Notes under the pieces: generated by a model
What the model was told of the DNA's origin: nothing
What the model saw: the letters and a program-made list of their open reading frames with translations, nothing else
Databases searched by the model: none
Shown here: positions 45,738 through 57,590 of the stretch, in pieces
Position numbering within the stretch: the stretch's first letter is position 1
Layout of the letters: every line of letters begins with the position of its first letter
NCBI GenBank assembly: GCA_964036275.1
Contig: OZ038439.1
Span: 2,503,142-2,567,141, forward strand
Source of the DNA: Litoditis marina
Taxonomy: Eukaryota; Nematoda; Chromadorea; Rhabditida; Rhabditidae
Direction: 5' to 3'
Length of the DNA: 64,000 nt
Made by a program: the position numbers and the translations under genes

Positions 45738-45743
45738 TTTATT
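45738..45743 (-). terminator. Poly(A) signal of gene D
   Basis: AATAAA on the minus strand, 16 bases after the TAA of gene D. Confidence 0.6.
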
Positions 45744-45758
45744 GGTCTGATTGCGTAT

Positions 45759-47117
45759 TTATGCGGAGGGAGTAGTTCTCTTGGGATGGTCTTTCTTGTT
45801 CTTGTGCTGAGCCTTGACAGCGGTCTAAAATATGGAGAATGTAAATTTGTAAATAGAAGACATACTTTTTTATGTCCTCAATCAACTTCATACACTTTTG
45901 TAATCAAAATATTTCCGCATCATTTTATATGCCCCCCCCCCCCCCCTACAAAAATCCAATGAGATGAAATGTATATGCAAGATTTGTGTAAATTCAAATA
46001 GTACCAACCTGTTCAGCTTCCGGAAGAGTGGCCACCCAGCTATCGAAAACGGTCTTGCGTTCTTCCTTGGTAGAGGGGTTGGCAGCCTGGAAAATGTGAT
46101 ATCTTGCGAATCAGATGATATTCGTAAAGAAAATTATGAACAAAGAAAAAGTTATAAGCAAAAAAGCGAATTTGATGTAAGTTCTTACGTCACCGATCAA
46201 TTTTCTTCATTGTCGTCCTAGAGATTATGAAACTGATATTTCTATAGATCTCTTATAATTCTGAAAAATACGTTCATTATTTTTCCGGAGCGCATGCCAC
46301 TCATCACAACTAGTATTAGTCAATTTCTATACGAAAACATTGATATGAAATTGGTGAAGAGGGAATATACTTGAAATAAATTGAATAGTCACGTAAAGTT
46401 AGCATTAAAATGAGACATTGTCCACTTTGTTTTGTCATTGCGCGTTTCTAAGTTCTGCTGTGTTGAACATATTTCACGTGAATGTGCAATTGACTAACAG
46501 TATAACTGACCTTCATTTGTTCTCTAAGTTTGGCAAGGTTTTCGTCGCTGACTCCCTCAATTTTCATCTCTTTTCCATCACGATCTCCGCGATCTCCACG
46601 ACCACCTGAAAAATTTATTTTTGTTTTCATCTACCAAACACGATTAAACCAGTAATAATCGAATCGAAAGCAAGGTGATCTAACTACAGCAGGTTCTCTT
46701 GAGGAATTCTTTAAGTCTCGAATGCTAGTCTGTAGACTGTAGGTGATGTATAAAACAAAGTTGTGGTTTCATCACAGTTTTTAACTAGGAAACTTAAGCG
46801 GAAAATATTCGTGACAGATAATCAAAGAACCTGGTACCGCTTTCTCCACCACAAGTACTCAGGCTGAAATGGAAAGCTTTCAAGCAATCGATCCAACCTA
46901 ATTGGACGCTAACGTTTTTAACTACGGTACGCTCGTTAGCACCTCAATTCAACACTCAACACGCGACATTTACGATTTGCTCCTAATTATTTTATCGAAT
47001 GTAAATAAAAGGCAGAGCCTTGACCAGGGAGAACCTTATGAATAAAAGTTACAAACCTTCTTTCTTTGCTGACACAACAGCGACGATGAGGAGAACAGCA
47101 AGGATAATCTTGTTCAT
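45759..47117 (-). CDS. Small secreted protein, cluster member D
   Basis: Exons 47057-47117, 46511-46605, 46009-46086 and 45759-45824 join into 99 codons plus TAA. The signal peptide is MNKIILAVLLIVAVVSA. Then come a segment with GDR repeated (GGRGDRGDRDGKE, one unit more than C), the core IEGVSDENLAKLREQMK, FDSWVATLPEAEQ, and the tail KKDHPKRTTPSA. The exon 2 donor GTCAGT runs directly into a family M MITE, TATACTGTTAG. A TTCCAG acceptor about 15 bases 5' of the ATG fits spliced-leader addition. The gene lies in the left copy of the 10.2-kb duplication, and E is its twin. Function unknown. Confidence 0.88.
46375..46506. mobile_element. Family M MITE (copy 5) in intron 2 of gene D
   Basis: AAATTGAATAGTCACGTAAA ... 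CACGTGAATGTGCAATTG, ending CAGTATA. Its end abuts the exon 2 donor: the minus strand reads AAG, GTCAGT, TATACTG. Confidence 0.8.
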
Positions 47118-47344
47118 TTTAGAGAGAGAGGCTGGAACATTCGAGTGGTTGTAGGGAAAATAGAGAGAGGGAGAATTGGACAGGTCTAGCGGTACAAAAA
47201 AATATGGCAAAAGAGACGAAATAGAGATGTATAGAGAGAAGGGGGGGGGGGGGATAATTTAGAGAACGCCAACGAGTGAGGAAGGCAGATGTTCGAGAGA
47301 GAGCGAACTGAGCTCGTAATATCAGCCTATCTTCGGCTACTTTT

Positions 47345-47473
47345 ATATTTCATTGAAATGGTGCTGATCTGCCATAGATCCACATCACCTCAATTACGGG
47401 GGCGAACCAGTGTGCGATATTGAGAGACGCAGACGATCAGAGAAGTCTCGATTACTCGTAATTGTCTGTAACC
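47345..47473 (-). promoter_or_regulatory. Conserved upstream region, gene D copy
   Basis: ATTTCATTGAAATGGTGCTG at 47346-47365, CACCTCAATTACGGGGGCG, then GTGTGCGATATTGAGAGACG and CGATTACTCGTAATTGTCTG (47411-47468). The same words in order lie 5' of E, and partly 5' of A and C. Confidence 0.5.
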
Positions 47474-48339
47474 ATTTTACACAATGAAACCGACGACCAG
47501 TTTGATACGTTCGAGACCTGTTGGGGCTCGACAATTTGAAAATAAATGGTCTGTTGAGTATTTTATCGGGCACGACAGCTATTTTTAATTATGATAGTAT
47601 GAAGTGTGGTAAGCTCATGACATAACTTCCCGAGCAGTGTCTCGCAGCTTTGTAAGTGATCTACTCTTCGTTTCAGTTTGGACTCGAGTTAACAAATTTC
47701 GAGCGTGCTCACCTACATTGAATTTATAGCACTCTTCATGTTTTCTGCACTATTAAGGCCTTTAATTTAGGCGCCTCAAGGACTTATTCACATGTACGTT
47801 ATCTATATCGAGTTGCTTGAAGTACTTATGACATACAGTTGTTTCCACTTTTCACGAGATTATATGATCTAACTCAGTTTAGTTCGATCGTCAACTGCAA
47901 TAAGTGTCACCCATCTACTCATGGAAGAATTATGGTGGCGCACTACAGTACTCTTCCATAACTCAATCACAGAAAAGAGTGTGTATTTGGAGGAGAGTTG
48001 TTTGACGGTCAGAGAAAACCCGAAAACAGATTACTCGTAATTGTGCGAGTTGAAAAAAAGTTGAACCAGACAGGATGGGTACATCAGCACCAAAACCGTT
48101 AGAATGAGGCTATTCGAAGACCGATACGTGAAAAAGCTAGGAATGAAGTTGCGCAACGGGGAGCAGAATAAGTGAAAGGAAATTAATTGCCACATTGCCT
48201 CTTTGAAAGAGATTTTTTAACGAAGAATTCATACTCCTATGCCCCAATTGTAGTTTAATTGTACCAGACTGCTCGCCCAGGTCAGAAAACAAGAACCGAC
48301 CACCGAGAGTTTTGAGAGAAGAGATGAAACGTTGGATTA

Positions 48340-49590
48340 TGGTTTATTTTCTCATTCAGTTGTGTTGACCAAATGATGTTTGTCGAATTGTGACCCTTTT
48401 CCCGCTTTCAAATGTTTTGGTATCGCACTGTCATATTTTCATTTTCTCCTCTTGTATATGTTATTTCTCCTCTTGTATATCACATGCTCGCATGTAAATA
48501 CATCAATCAATCAAAATAGAAAACGTTTCCGTGATATTACCGATCACATTTCCCTTCAAACTTTTTTATAGGGCGTGCAAAATTCAACTGCAACGTGATC
48601 CGTGTTACATGGAGCGCGTCATTACTTTTATGCTCTCGTTTCTCTAAATTTTTCCAGCTTTTAAAAAATCGTCGCGTATATGAAACAAATATGGAAAAGT
48701 AACAAATATCAAATTAAGCGTATATTGGAGATTTCTCTTGTAGCATAAATTCACTATAAACTCAGTTTTCTGGTTGTAGGAATTGAAAATTACAGTGCGA
48801 TTCTCATACGAATTTAAAACGTTCACTCATAACACTTAGCTAATAGTCTGGCCAAAATGTGGAGAAATGTTCTTTTTTGAGTTTTACTAGTTGTTGAACT
48901 TTGCATCTAGTTGTTTATCCTTACAACATGGGGTCAATAATATGTTACATAAAGCTATACACTCGCTGCAAAGAGTATCAGAGTGAACAAAGACACTGTT
49001 TCGTACTGTACCTTTCCACCCTAATTTTTTTATCTTTCCCTGTTGAGCGAATACCACATTGATCAAATGTGGATACACTAATAAATGGATAAATAAAATG
49101 ACATAGTTACGATTACGAAAAAAGTACACAATGATTTTTTTTTTGGCTCGGTATTGGAAAAAGTAATGAAACTGGCAAGTTTTCGTGAATGTACATTTAG
49201 AGACTGCATGAAACATCGAAGTGCATCCCAAATTTATACCTGTCGGAAACGGTTTAAACGATATTTTCGTGATCGTGATTATATTTTGTTTATTTGAGTG
49301 TGTTCCAAATGATAAGTAGTTCAAGTTCAATAACTACCACAACATCTCTATGAACAATAGAATTTTGTATACCTTTGTAACATTTTGATAAACTTCATAG
49401 GAATCATAGTGAAACGCTCAAATAAAGAGTGGACAGATTGATTTGCGGTGCTGGACTACGTAAAAACTGTTAACCGTTCTCTTACTTCTAAGTACAGGGT
49501 GCTAGAAATATAAATAATAGGGACAACAAGGAACAATCGAACAAAATCAATACAAGTAGGCTTCATATTTTACACACGACGGAGTGTCAA
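48340..49590. other. Region right of the D duplication, no gene seen
   Basis: AT-rich. GGGCGTGCAAAATTCAACTG at about 48570 recurs near 55229 as GGGCGTGCAACATTCAACTG, a short dispersed repeat. No exon supported. Confidence 0.45.
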
Positions 49591-49594
49591 CTAT

Positions 49595-50790
49595 TTACAC
49601 ATAGGAACTACTGCCGTGCACCGTTATGACCTTACACAAATGTTTTCTACGGCAAACTGTGTTTACCAGACGTTCTCTGAAGTCTCGTCGGAAACAAATA
49701 TAGATTGGAAGACTGAGAATGAAGTGCAGTTGATACAACAGGTATAGGAGAACTGAAAAGAATTGCATTCTCCACCGAACATTCTCCGAGAATCTCAAAT
49801 TCAATCGGATTTTCTCTATTTTTTCGTAATCGTAGTTTTCACTCGTTATTCATTCAAAATAACGGGTAAGGTTTCATCAAACATTAACTTTGATTATATT
49901 GAATTATAAAAAAAAACTGGAATTGAACTTTGTCGTTTGCAAACACACACAATCTTCAGAACTATCCAGAAAATCATCTATCCATAGGTTGATGACCATT
50001 GGAACTGTAGGAACTATCAACATGAGAAGCGCGACTGCTGTGACGAGAAAAGGCAGGAGATAGTGTCGTCGTTTGTGTTTGTGTTTCGAAGTCGACTGAA
50101 AAGATAAATTCAGTTGAATGTTTCTTCGTTTGTGTTGTTCCCGTTGTTGCCAAATGCCAATGGTTAAAAAACTTTTTTGAAAGCACAAATGCTCGAATTA
50201 TTATTCTTGGAATCTATAATGTACAGCGTGAACCAGGAATGAATCGAGAAAATCAAATTCCAACAACGTTCACGCAATGAAAACCGCCGGAAAGACTTGT
50301 ATCCATACCACAATGTTTCACGTGAACTATAAATGTACCTGTTGAGCGGCAACAAATGAAAGGGCAACAAAGTAGAATATGCAGGTAGACACACACACGA
50401 TGTAGTAGATAGTGTCGAATATTGCTTCGTAGATACCTTCCACGTAACACAACTTACTGCTCTTTTTTCTGTAGTTGACGTAACTAACACCATACAGCAA
50501 GAAAATCTGTAACGCTTTTTTTCGATGTGATGGTTTTCATGTGGCCAGTTACCCACCCAAAACGTCTTAAATGAAGTATGCAAAACACTGAGGTGAATTA
50601 AACTCACAAAAGCGAGAAACCAGCCGAATTTGACCAAGTAGATCCTGTGTTTGTCATTCCAATTGCGGTGATACCAAAGGGGAAATTTCGACGCCAACAA
50701 TGCCTCTAACGCGATGAGAAATGTGAAAATAGCAGCCACGGTACCTTCAAATGACCGTTTCATGAAACAGTTAAGGAACCCACTCAACAT
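49595..50790 (-). CDS. Serpentine 7TM chemoreceptor-like gene, helices 3-7 only
   Basis: Exons 50608-50790, 50339-50506, 49951-50095 and 49595-49752 join into 217 codons plus TAA, with intron phases 0, 0, 1. The first exon begins MLSGFLNCFMKRSFEG and carries a helix followed by FPLWYHRNW, as in helix 3 and its cytoplasmic end in nematode chemoreceptors. Exon 2 holds helix 4's end (IFLLYGVSY) and helix 5. Exon 3 has a basic HKHKHKRRH loop and helix 6. Exon 4 has helix 7 and the closing motif SLPIYICFRRDFRERL, typical of serpentine chemoreceptors. I cannot assign the sub-family. Helices 1 and 2 were not found upstream. The frame stays open 5' of the ATG through a short tandem repeat (EPTGS twice) to a CTAG. 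It may be a truncated or pseudo gene. Confidence 0.7.
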
Positions 50791-50799
50791 GAATTCCTT

Positions 50800-51010
50800 C
50801 CCGAACCGACTCTTCGAACCAGTTGGTTCGCCCGAACCAGTTGGTTCGTTCTAGAATCAAACCAAATTTAGGTCAACATGGGTGAAACCTAACCAATTCA
50901 AGAAAATAGGGCTGAAATAGGCTGTGTAACGTTTATTATGAGGTGCTTTGATTCAGTATGGGTTGAAGTACCGAAACGGTTTATTTTATCGCAAACCAAC
51001 TGGTTCGGGA
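50800..51010. repeat. Repeated ACCAACTGGTTCG word
   Basis: The self-complementary word AACCAGTTGGTTC occurs twice at about 50817-50850 and a related AACCAACTGGTTCGG lies near 50997. Two copies sit in frame just 5' of the chemoreceptor ATG. Confidence 0.6.
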
Positions 51011-51235
51011 AGACATGTTTCCCTACTTAATCGCGCGCAGCACCGCAGATTAGTTTTTGTTCGCAAAAATGCGAGATTTCAAAAACAATTATGTACATTT
51101 TCTCAAAAATGGCTGGATAATTTTTTTCGGTTTTGATGGAGAGAGGTAGAGAAGAAAAAGTTGTCTACATATTAAAAACGCTTTCGATTAGTCGGAAATA
51201 TTGTAAAGTTATTGGAAATAGCGGTTCGCAAAAAT

Positions 51236-51285
51236 AATGTCCGGCGGCGACGGCGACGGCTAGGGCGACGGCTAGGGCGACGGCT
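51236..51285. repeat. GC-rich GGCGACGGCTAGGGCGACGG repeat
   Basis: A short tandem repeat. A similar GC-rich patch, GGGGCGGCGGCGGCGCCGGC, lies at about 52670-52690. Each follows a GCGCAG...GATTAGTTTTTGTTC word (51035 and 52460), marking two copies of one dispersed element. Confidence 0.6.
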
Positions 51286-51547
51286 GCATTGACCTATTCC
51301 GTATATTTTCCGAGAGATGGCTGAGTGAATTCTCTCCAAATTTTCTGTTTTTACTTTGCAGGTGGATATGTTGTCACAAACCGAATTTCATGTTGATATC
51401 TCTACTTACAAGGTTTTTTCTCGTTAGCGGTTTACGGAAGTGTTTCGTTCTGAAAACTGTATAATTTGATGTTTATTATGTCTGAAGAGATGAAATATTT
51501 GCGGTAGTTATGTTGAAATGTCACAAAAGTGCTAATAGGCATAAAAG

Positions 51548-51630
51548 CAACACTTTTGCATTAGACGGAATTCGAACCCTCGGTGCCTCTCATCAGAGCA
51601 GCGCCTTAGACCACTCGGCTATGAAGATCA
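51548..51630 (-). ncRNA. tRNA-Leu/Ser-like relic, probably not functional
   Basis: Minus strand ATAGCCGAGTGG (box A) ... AAGGCGCTGCTCTGATGAG ... GAGGGTTCGAATTCC (box B), with the spacing of a class II-like tRNA. Acceptor arms do not pair and the T stem has mismatches. Confidence 0.4.
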
Positions 51631-51715
51631 AGCTCACACACAATTTCAGAAAAAAGTGCCCAACCTTTGAGAACATTACTGCTTACACTAAAGACGTATC
51701 TGAAAGAAAAATCAA

Positions 51716-51852
51716 CTATACTGTCAGTCAATCGCACAGTCACGTGAAACATGTTAAACACAGCAGAACTCAAAAACGTGAAATTACAAAGAACAAAGTG
51801 CACATTGAAATGACAAAGTGTTCATGAATATTCAATTTACTTCTGGTATACT
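51716..51852. mobile_element. Family M MITE (copy 7)
   Basis: ATACTGTCAGTCAATCGCAC ... ATATTCAATTTACTTCTGG, with AACACAGCAGAACTCAAAAA inside. Confidence 0.75.
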
Positions 51853-52989
51853 TTCTTTGAACAGTTTTCAATCACTGATGAGCAACTGTCATATTTGGAA
51901 GTTTCATCTAATGTTTGTTTGCTGCAAGACATTTTTCAGTAAAACACCAAAATGTTTTTGACCCATGAAAATTACGAGATTAGATTTTCATTTCCCTCTC
52001 GAGTTATTGAACTCCTTTTCTATTTTCCATGCAGCTTCATCTCAAAAGCTAATCTACTCTCTCTTTACATTCGTTTTTTATACTAATAACTAGTAGGGTT
52101 GTTAATAAACTCTGAAAATCAAGTCAATTTCGATTCCAATTCTTTTTCGTTTCTCAAAAACCACTCAGTTCCAATCCCAATTCTTTTTCAGTTCTCGAAA
52201 ACCACTCAATTGCAATTGCAGAAATATTTTGACCTACAAAATAATTGCAATTCCGATTCCAACTAATTTCGACATACAAAAGAAGTGGAATCGCAATTCC
52301 AATTCTAACAACCCTAATAACTATACTAGCCACCAAACCGCGCTAGCAAGTTGCAGTTGCGTGGGTTCACCGGAAAATAGGCAAACTGTATGTTTCACTC
52401 TTTCCAAATGAGCCAACACGATTTCTGCTGCGCATTTCTTATCGTGCGCAGCGCGGAGCGCTGCGCAGATTAGTTTTTGTTCAAAGGTCTGCAGACATTA
52501 CAAAACAGATTATTACAATTTTCTTCAAAGTACGTCGACCATTTTCTTAGATTTTTGCACGAATCACTGAAGGGCAACACGTCTACAAGATACCAAGTTC
52601 ACTTTCCATGTAGTTATTTATTGAGAGGAGTTAGAGGGCCCAACGTCTCGCAAAAATGGCTTCCGTGCGGGGCGGCGGCGGCGCCGGCGCCGGCGACAAA
52701 AGTGTCCGCCTCCTCAAATCTTGGCATAGTTTCGCACAAAATTAACTTATTCCTAAAATTTTTACATTATTGAAAAGCTCTAAAAAAGTTGAGATATACG
52801 TATTTTCCAGGTATGTCTAGAAATTTGAATATTACGTGTGAGAGAGCCGAAAATGGTCTCGCAAAAAATCATGGATAGACCGGTTTCGTGAAAATAAAAA
52901 TGAAAGAGGAGTTTAACGTGTAGTAGGAATCATTTTTCCAATGGAGATCTCATGACAGGCGGGTCCAGCTTGGTTTTCATTCCTATTCA

Positions 52990-53070
52990 CATGTCTGAAT
53001 GGCGGATTGGATAAAAGCTCTATTTACGCACGGCGAACGGAGGTTCGATTCCTGCCTGGAGCACAAAATT
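52990..53070 (+). ncRNA. tRNA-like relic
   Basis: AATGGCGGATTGGATAA resembles box A and GGTTCGATTCCTGCC contains a perfect box B, at tRNA spacing. The arms pair poorly. Confidence 0.35.
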
Positions 53071-53216
53071 TGCTATCACTTGAACGAGGTTACAACTACA
53101 CAAACGTTCTGAACTACGGCGCGGTTTAACATAAAATTCCTTGTTTAGATTATTGTTCAAAAATATCATTTTTATCAAAAATGACCGTTACTTCGTAACC
53201 ATAGAAAAAGAGTTCA

Positions 53217-53544
53217 ATTAGTATAAAAAACGAGTGTATAGAAAGTAAAGATTAGTTTTGGATAAACATGTACAAGAAATATAAAAGAAGTCCAATAAAA
53301 ATATTTTGAGGAAAATGCTAATCTCGCTTCTCTTGAAAACAACGGAGTATAAGCTAGATTATTGTGAGTCGCAGTCAGAAGTTTTCTTCCGGTAGCAAAA
53401 AACTCGGTATCCTTTTTTGAATTCTCAAACCGAGCGAGATTAGACTTTTCCTCAAAATTTTTTTATTGGACTTCTTTTATATTTCTTGTACATGTTTATT
53501 CAAAACTAATCTTTACTTTCTATACACTCGTTTTTTATACTAAT
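53217..53544. mobile_element. Element with long terminal inverted repeats (about 112 bp)
   Basis: The left arm (53217-53330) begins ATTAGTATAAAAAACGAGTG. The right arm (53433-53544) is its complement with only a few mismatches, and about 100 bases lie between. A half-copy of the arm (CTTTACATTCGTTTTTTATA) is at about 52064-52090. Confidence 0.85.
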
Positions 53545-54297
53545 CTGTTTATAGTTTGATTCCGTTGTTTTTCGTATCGAGAGCAAACTACAAAAAGCTA
53601 TGTTCAACTCTCATACCTGAAGTAATAATGGAAAACGGACTCCTTTGTACAATGACACATAAGAATGTGGTGGAAGGTATGTACAAGAGGCCATTAGAAT
53701 GTAGAACATTTTTCACAATTCCCGATAAAACGAAGGACAATCCTTTGATCTGAAACTGATTTTCCGAGCAAGTTCAAAAAGCACTAAATGAGTGTGACCT
53801 AGTTCTGTGTTCGGTTTGTTTCGTTCGTTTGTAACCGAACGATAAATTTAGCATCTCTCTCTTGTTGAACGTAGCACGCTCAATATAAGTACTAAAGAAA
53901 AATGAAACAGCAATAGACTGTTCCAAACAACAGAAATGAATTAAATTAAGAGCCATATTTAGTGAAGGTCTTCACCAATTGTCCGCGAAATGGAGTGAAC
54001 ATTAAAGCTGCTCTTTCAACAAATTGAACGAAAAGTGAAGGGGCGTGGTTTAATTTTGGTCCAACTTGTTCTCCGTACACCTATTTACTCACCAAATCGC
54101 TAATCGAAAGAAAAATGTATAAGGAAAACTTTTTGCGAAACACAAGAGTCGAGGTGAATACCAATATTTCCACACAACTTTTACCGCAAAGAATGACTCC
54201 CAAGAAACCATATATAATATTACGAGTTTCCAAGTCGATTGTCTAGAACCAGATTACACATAAGTTAGAGGGTAGATTCTACTCAAAGAGAGCATAG

Positions 54298-54395
54298 ATA
54301 TACTATTAGTCAGTTGCCCAGTAAGGTGAAACGTGTTGAACACAGCAGAACTCAGAATTGTGCAAATATGGCGTGTATTGAGTTTAAGCTACAAT
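54298..54395. mobile_element. Family M MITE, truncated (copy 8)
   Basis: TATACTATTAGTCAGTTGCC, GTGAAACGTGTTGAACACAG and CAGAACTCAGAATTG are present. The right end is missing. Confidence 0.65.
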
Positions 54396-55968
54396 CAGTG
54401 TGGTAATTTTCTATGAGCGGTTGTTCTCTCCGTAGTTTTTCGTAGAAATGTGAAGTTTCTCGGTGCTTCACCCCTCGTCAAGTCCTCTTTCGAATAACAC
54501 AAAGGAATTGGATCGAAAGACATTTTCCGTCAAAGGTTTCACAGGTGTTTTGCTAACTAGGCTTTATCTAAAACTTACAGACAACATCATTCCATTCAAC
54601 GTATTTTGCCTTACGTACGCTCAGCAAGATATGATAGAAGGAAAAGAGCGTGTGTTTTGGAGAGACGCAGACTGGGATTTGAAGTTCGGTATGTGAGTGC
54701 CGGCATATAATGTTATGATTAATTCATTACTCAAATCACGTGACATTTTGAGAAGATGAAAAGGTGTAGTTCAGTTTGCTTCAGCCATTACTGTTTTCAG
54801 ACTGTTTTTCTACAAAAAAGGAGTAGTATAACATTTGAGGAAGATTCTGAAACTACCAGAAGTAATGTTTGTAAACTCACCATCACTGCTCACACACAAT
54901 ACAGTGATATCTCGTATATAATTGATACTTCGGTTAATTGTTGACCGAATAATTGTATGTCGTTTGAATGTTTCCACCCGACCGGCTCTCCGGCACGTCA
55001 GGTATCCAATAGAGAAGCCAACCACAAAATGAAATGTGAGAGAGCAGAAAAGAAGATTCTCTTCGTTATTTTTCATGGCCAATCCGCGGCAAAGTTCGCA
55101 ATACCTCGACAATCTCGATTCTTGTCACGAAAAATCAAAACAAAACAGAACAAAGAGAAAACCACATATAATATCTTATGACGAGGATAGTCGCTGAGAA
55201 CGATCCTACCACTGACCTGACTTGGATAGGGCGTGCAACATTCAACTGCAATGTGTTGCATGCGAATGCTGCTCACACTGAGCGCATTGCTATTATGTTA
55301 AATGAACCACAATTTGATTTTTCGTTTATAACATGTTTTCCTGGCAAAAATCGGAATTGACTAGAAGAAGGTTAAATCGAATTGTCGTAGCAAAGTACAG
55401 TCCTTGTTCTCAGTAAATTATTGGTACAAAGGTTCAAAGTTTAGAACTTAGCCCTAGTTAACGTTTAACAATCAAAGTTGCATAGTTTTTGTATACACCA
55501 TGACTCCATGATGAAACTCGGAAACTTCAGTGAAAGAAAGTTTGAGAACAGCGTCTTTGGTACTCATTGAGAATCGCAATTCAAATTATCAATAAGAGAA
55601 ACTGGTTATTGACCAAGAGGCGGTTATTTTGACCTCGACCGCACCAGACCTCTTTCACTTATTATGTGAACAGTGTTATGTAATGCCTTATGTAATAAAT
55701 ATCTAATCTGAACCGGTTTTTCTATAGTAACTCTCCATAATCCAGGTTTTCAGCAGGCTTCAGAGTCTTGATAATGTTCACTAACAGACGAATTGTCACA
55801 TTGCTTAGATATTCTAGTGCGAAAATAAGGTATGTCGGTACCGTGACCACATAAGGGTACGATAAAACGTGAAATAACGCTTAGACTTTGTGCCAACTCA
55901 TGCACTTTTCAGTTCATTGTTGATTTTATTTGTCGAATACACAATAATAAGATACTTCAAAAAGCGAT

Positions 55969-55974
55969 TTTATT
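55969..55974 (-). terminator. Poly(A) signal of gene E
   Basis: AATAAA on the minus strand, 16 bases after the TAG of gene E, the same position as in gene D. Confidence 0.6.
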
Positions 55975-55989
55975 GGTCTGATTGCATAA

Positions 55990-57357
55990 CTATACGGAGG
56001 GAGTAGTTCTCTTGGGATGGTCTTTCTTGTTCTTGTGCTGAGCCTTGACAGCGGTCTGAAAAATGGAGAATGTTGTATAAATTTGTAAATAGAAGACATA
56101 CTTTTTTATGTCCTCAATCAACTTCATACACTTTTGTAATCAAAATATTTCCGCATCATTTTATATGTCCCCCTCCCCCCTACAAAAATCCAATGAGATG
56201 AAATTTATATGCAAGATTTGTGTAAATTCAAATAGTACCAACCTGTTCAGCTTCCGGAAGAGTGGCCACCCAGCTATCGAAAACGGTCTTGCGTTCTTCT
56301 TTGGTAGACGGGTTGGCAGCCTGGAAAATGTGATCTCTTGCGAATCAGATGCTATTCGTAAAGAAAATTATGAACAAAGAAAAAGTTATATGCAAAAAAG
56401 AGAATTTGATGTAAGTTCTTACGTCACCGATCAATTTTCTTCATTTTCGTCCTAGAGATTATGAAACTGATATTTCTATGGATCTCTTATAATTCTGAAA
56501 AATACGTTCATTATTTTTCCGGAGCGCATGCCACTCATCACAACTAGTAGTAGTCAATTTCTATACGAAAACATTGATATGAATTTGGTGAAGAGGGAAT
56601 ATACTTGAAATAAATTGAATAGTCACGTAAAGTTAGCATTAAAATGAGACATTGTCCACTTTGTTTTGTCATTGCGCGTTTCTAAGTTCTGCTGTGTTGA
56701 ACATATTTCACGTGAATGTGCAATTGACTAACAGTATAACTGACCTTCATTTGTTCTCTGAGTTTGGCCAGGTTTTCGTCGCTGACTCCTTCGATTTTCA
56801 TCTCTTTTCCATCACGATCTCCGCGATCTCCACGACCACCTGAAAAATTTATTTTTGTTTTCATCTACCAAACACGATTAAACCAGTAATAATCGAATCG
56901 AAAGCAAGGTGATCTAACTACAGCAGGTTCTCTTGAGGAATTCTTTAAGTCTCGAATGCGATGTAATGTAGTCTGTAGACTGTAGGTGATGTATAGAACA
57001 TTTGTGGTTTCATCACAGTTTTTAACTACGAAACTTTAGCGGAAAAGATTCGTGACAGATAATCAGAGAACCTGGTACCGCTTTCTCCACCACAAGTACT
57101 CAGGCTGAAATGGAAAGCTTTCAAGCAATGGATCCAACCTAATTGGACGCTAACGTTTTTAACTACGGTACGCTCGTTAGCACCTCAATTCAACACTCAG
57201 CATGCGACATTTACGATTTGCTCCTAATTGTTTTATCGAATGTAAGTAAAAGGAAGAACCTTGACCAGGAACAATCTTATGAATAAAGTTACAAACCTTC
57301 TTTCTTAGCTGACACAACAGCGACGATGAGGAGAACAGCAAGGATAATCTTGTTCAT
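55990..57357 (-). CDS. Small secreted protein, cluster member E (twin of D)
   Basis: Exons 57297-57357, 56745-56839, 56243-56320 and 55990-56055 join into 99 codons plus TAG. The protein matches D from signal peptide (MNKIILAVLLIVAVVSA) through IEGVSDENLAKLREQMK and FDSWVATLPEAEQ. The last residue is Val instead of Ala (TTPSV). Several third-position changes, such as CTTGCC to CTGGCC in the core, separate the two genes while the protein is unchanged, which hints at purifying selection. The same MITE abuts the exon 2 donor. A TTTCAG ends 13 bases 5' of the ATG. Function unknown. Confidence 0.88.
56603..56741. mobile_element. Family M MITE (copy 6) in intron 2 of gene E
   Basis: Same insertion point as in gene D, so the insertion predates the duplication. 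Confidence 0.8.
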
Positions 57358-57590
57358 TTTGGAGGAGAGACTGAAACATTCGAGTGGCTGTAGGGAAAAT
57401 AGAGAGAGAGGGAGAATTGGACAGGTCTAACGGTACAAAAAAATATGGCAAAAGAGACGAAATAGAGATGTATAGAGAGAAGGGGGGGGGGGGGATAATT
57501 TAGAGAACGCCAACGAGTGAGGAAGACAGATGTTCGAGAGGGAGCGGACTGAGCTCGTAATATCAGCCTATAATCGGCTACTTTTATATT

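Larger units (their letters stand above)
45418..48330. repeat. Direct segmental duplication, left copy (with gene D)
   Basis: Matches 55651-58750 almost base for base across exons and introns of D/E and the upstream region. Offsets are 10231 at the stop codons and 10240 at the start codons. The left edge is near TTATTATGTGAAC and the right edge near AGTTTTGAGAGAAGAGATGAAA. Confidence 0.9.

Noticed and set aside
47962..48102. Plus-strand open stretch in the D duplication (GQRKPENRLLVIVRV...)
   Set aside because: It looks protein-like, but the E copy is broken upstream, the next frame needs a 24-base intron, and no start or acceptor is convincing. Kept only as a possible relic.
54463..54690. 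Plus-strand open frame with an acceptor and a GTATGT donor
   Set aside because: The implied first intron is only 36 bases, the start is GTG, and the next candidate exon (54798 onward) is in the wrong phase.
54810..55181. Opposing open frames on both strands
   Set aside because: They overlap dispersed repeat sequence and show no splice-consistent gene structure on either strand.
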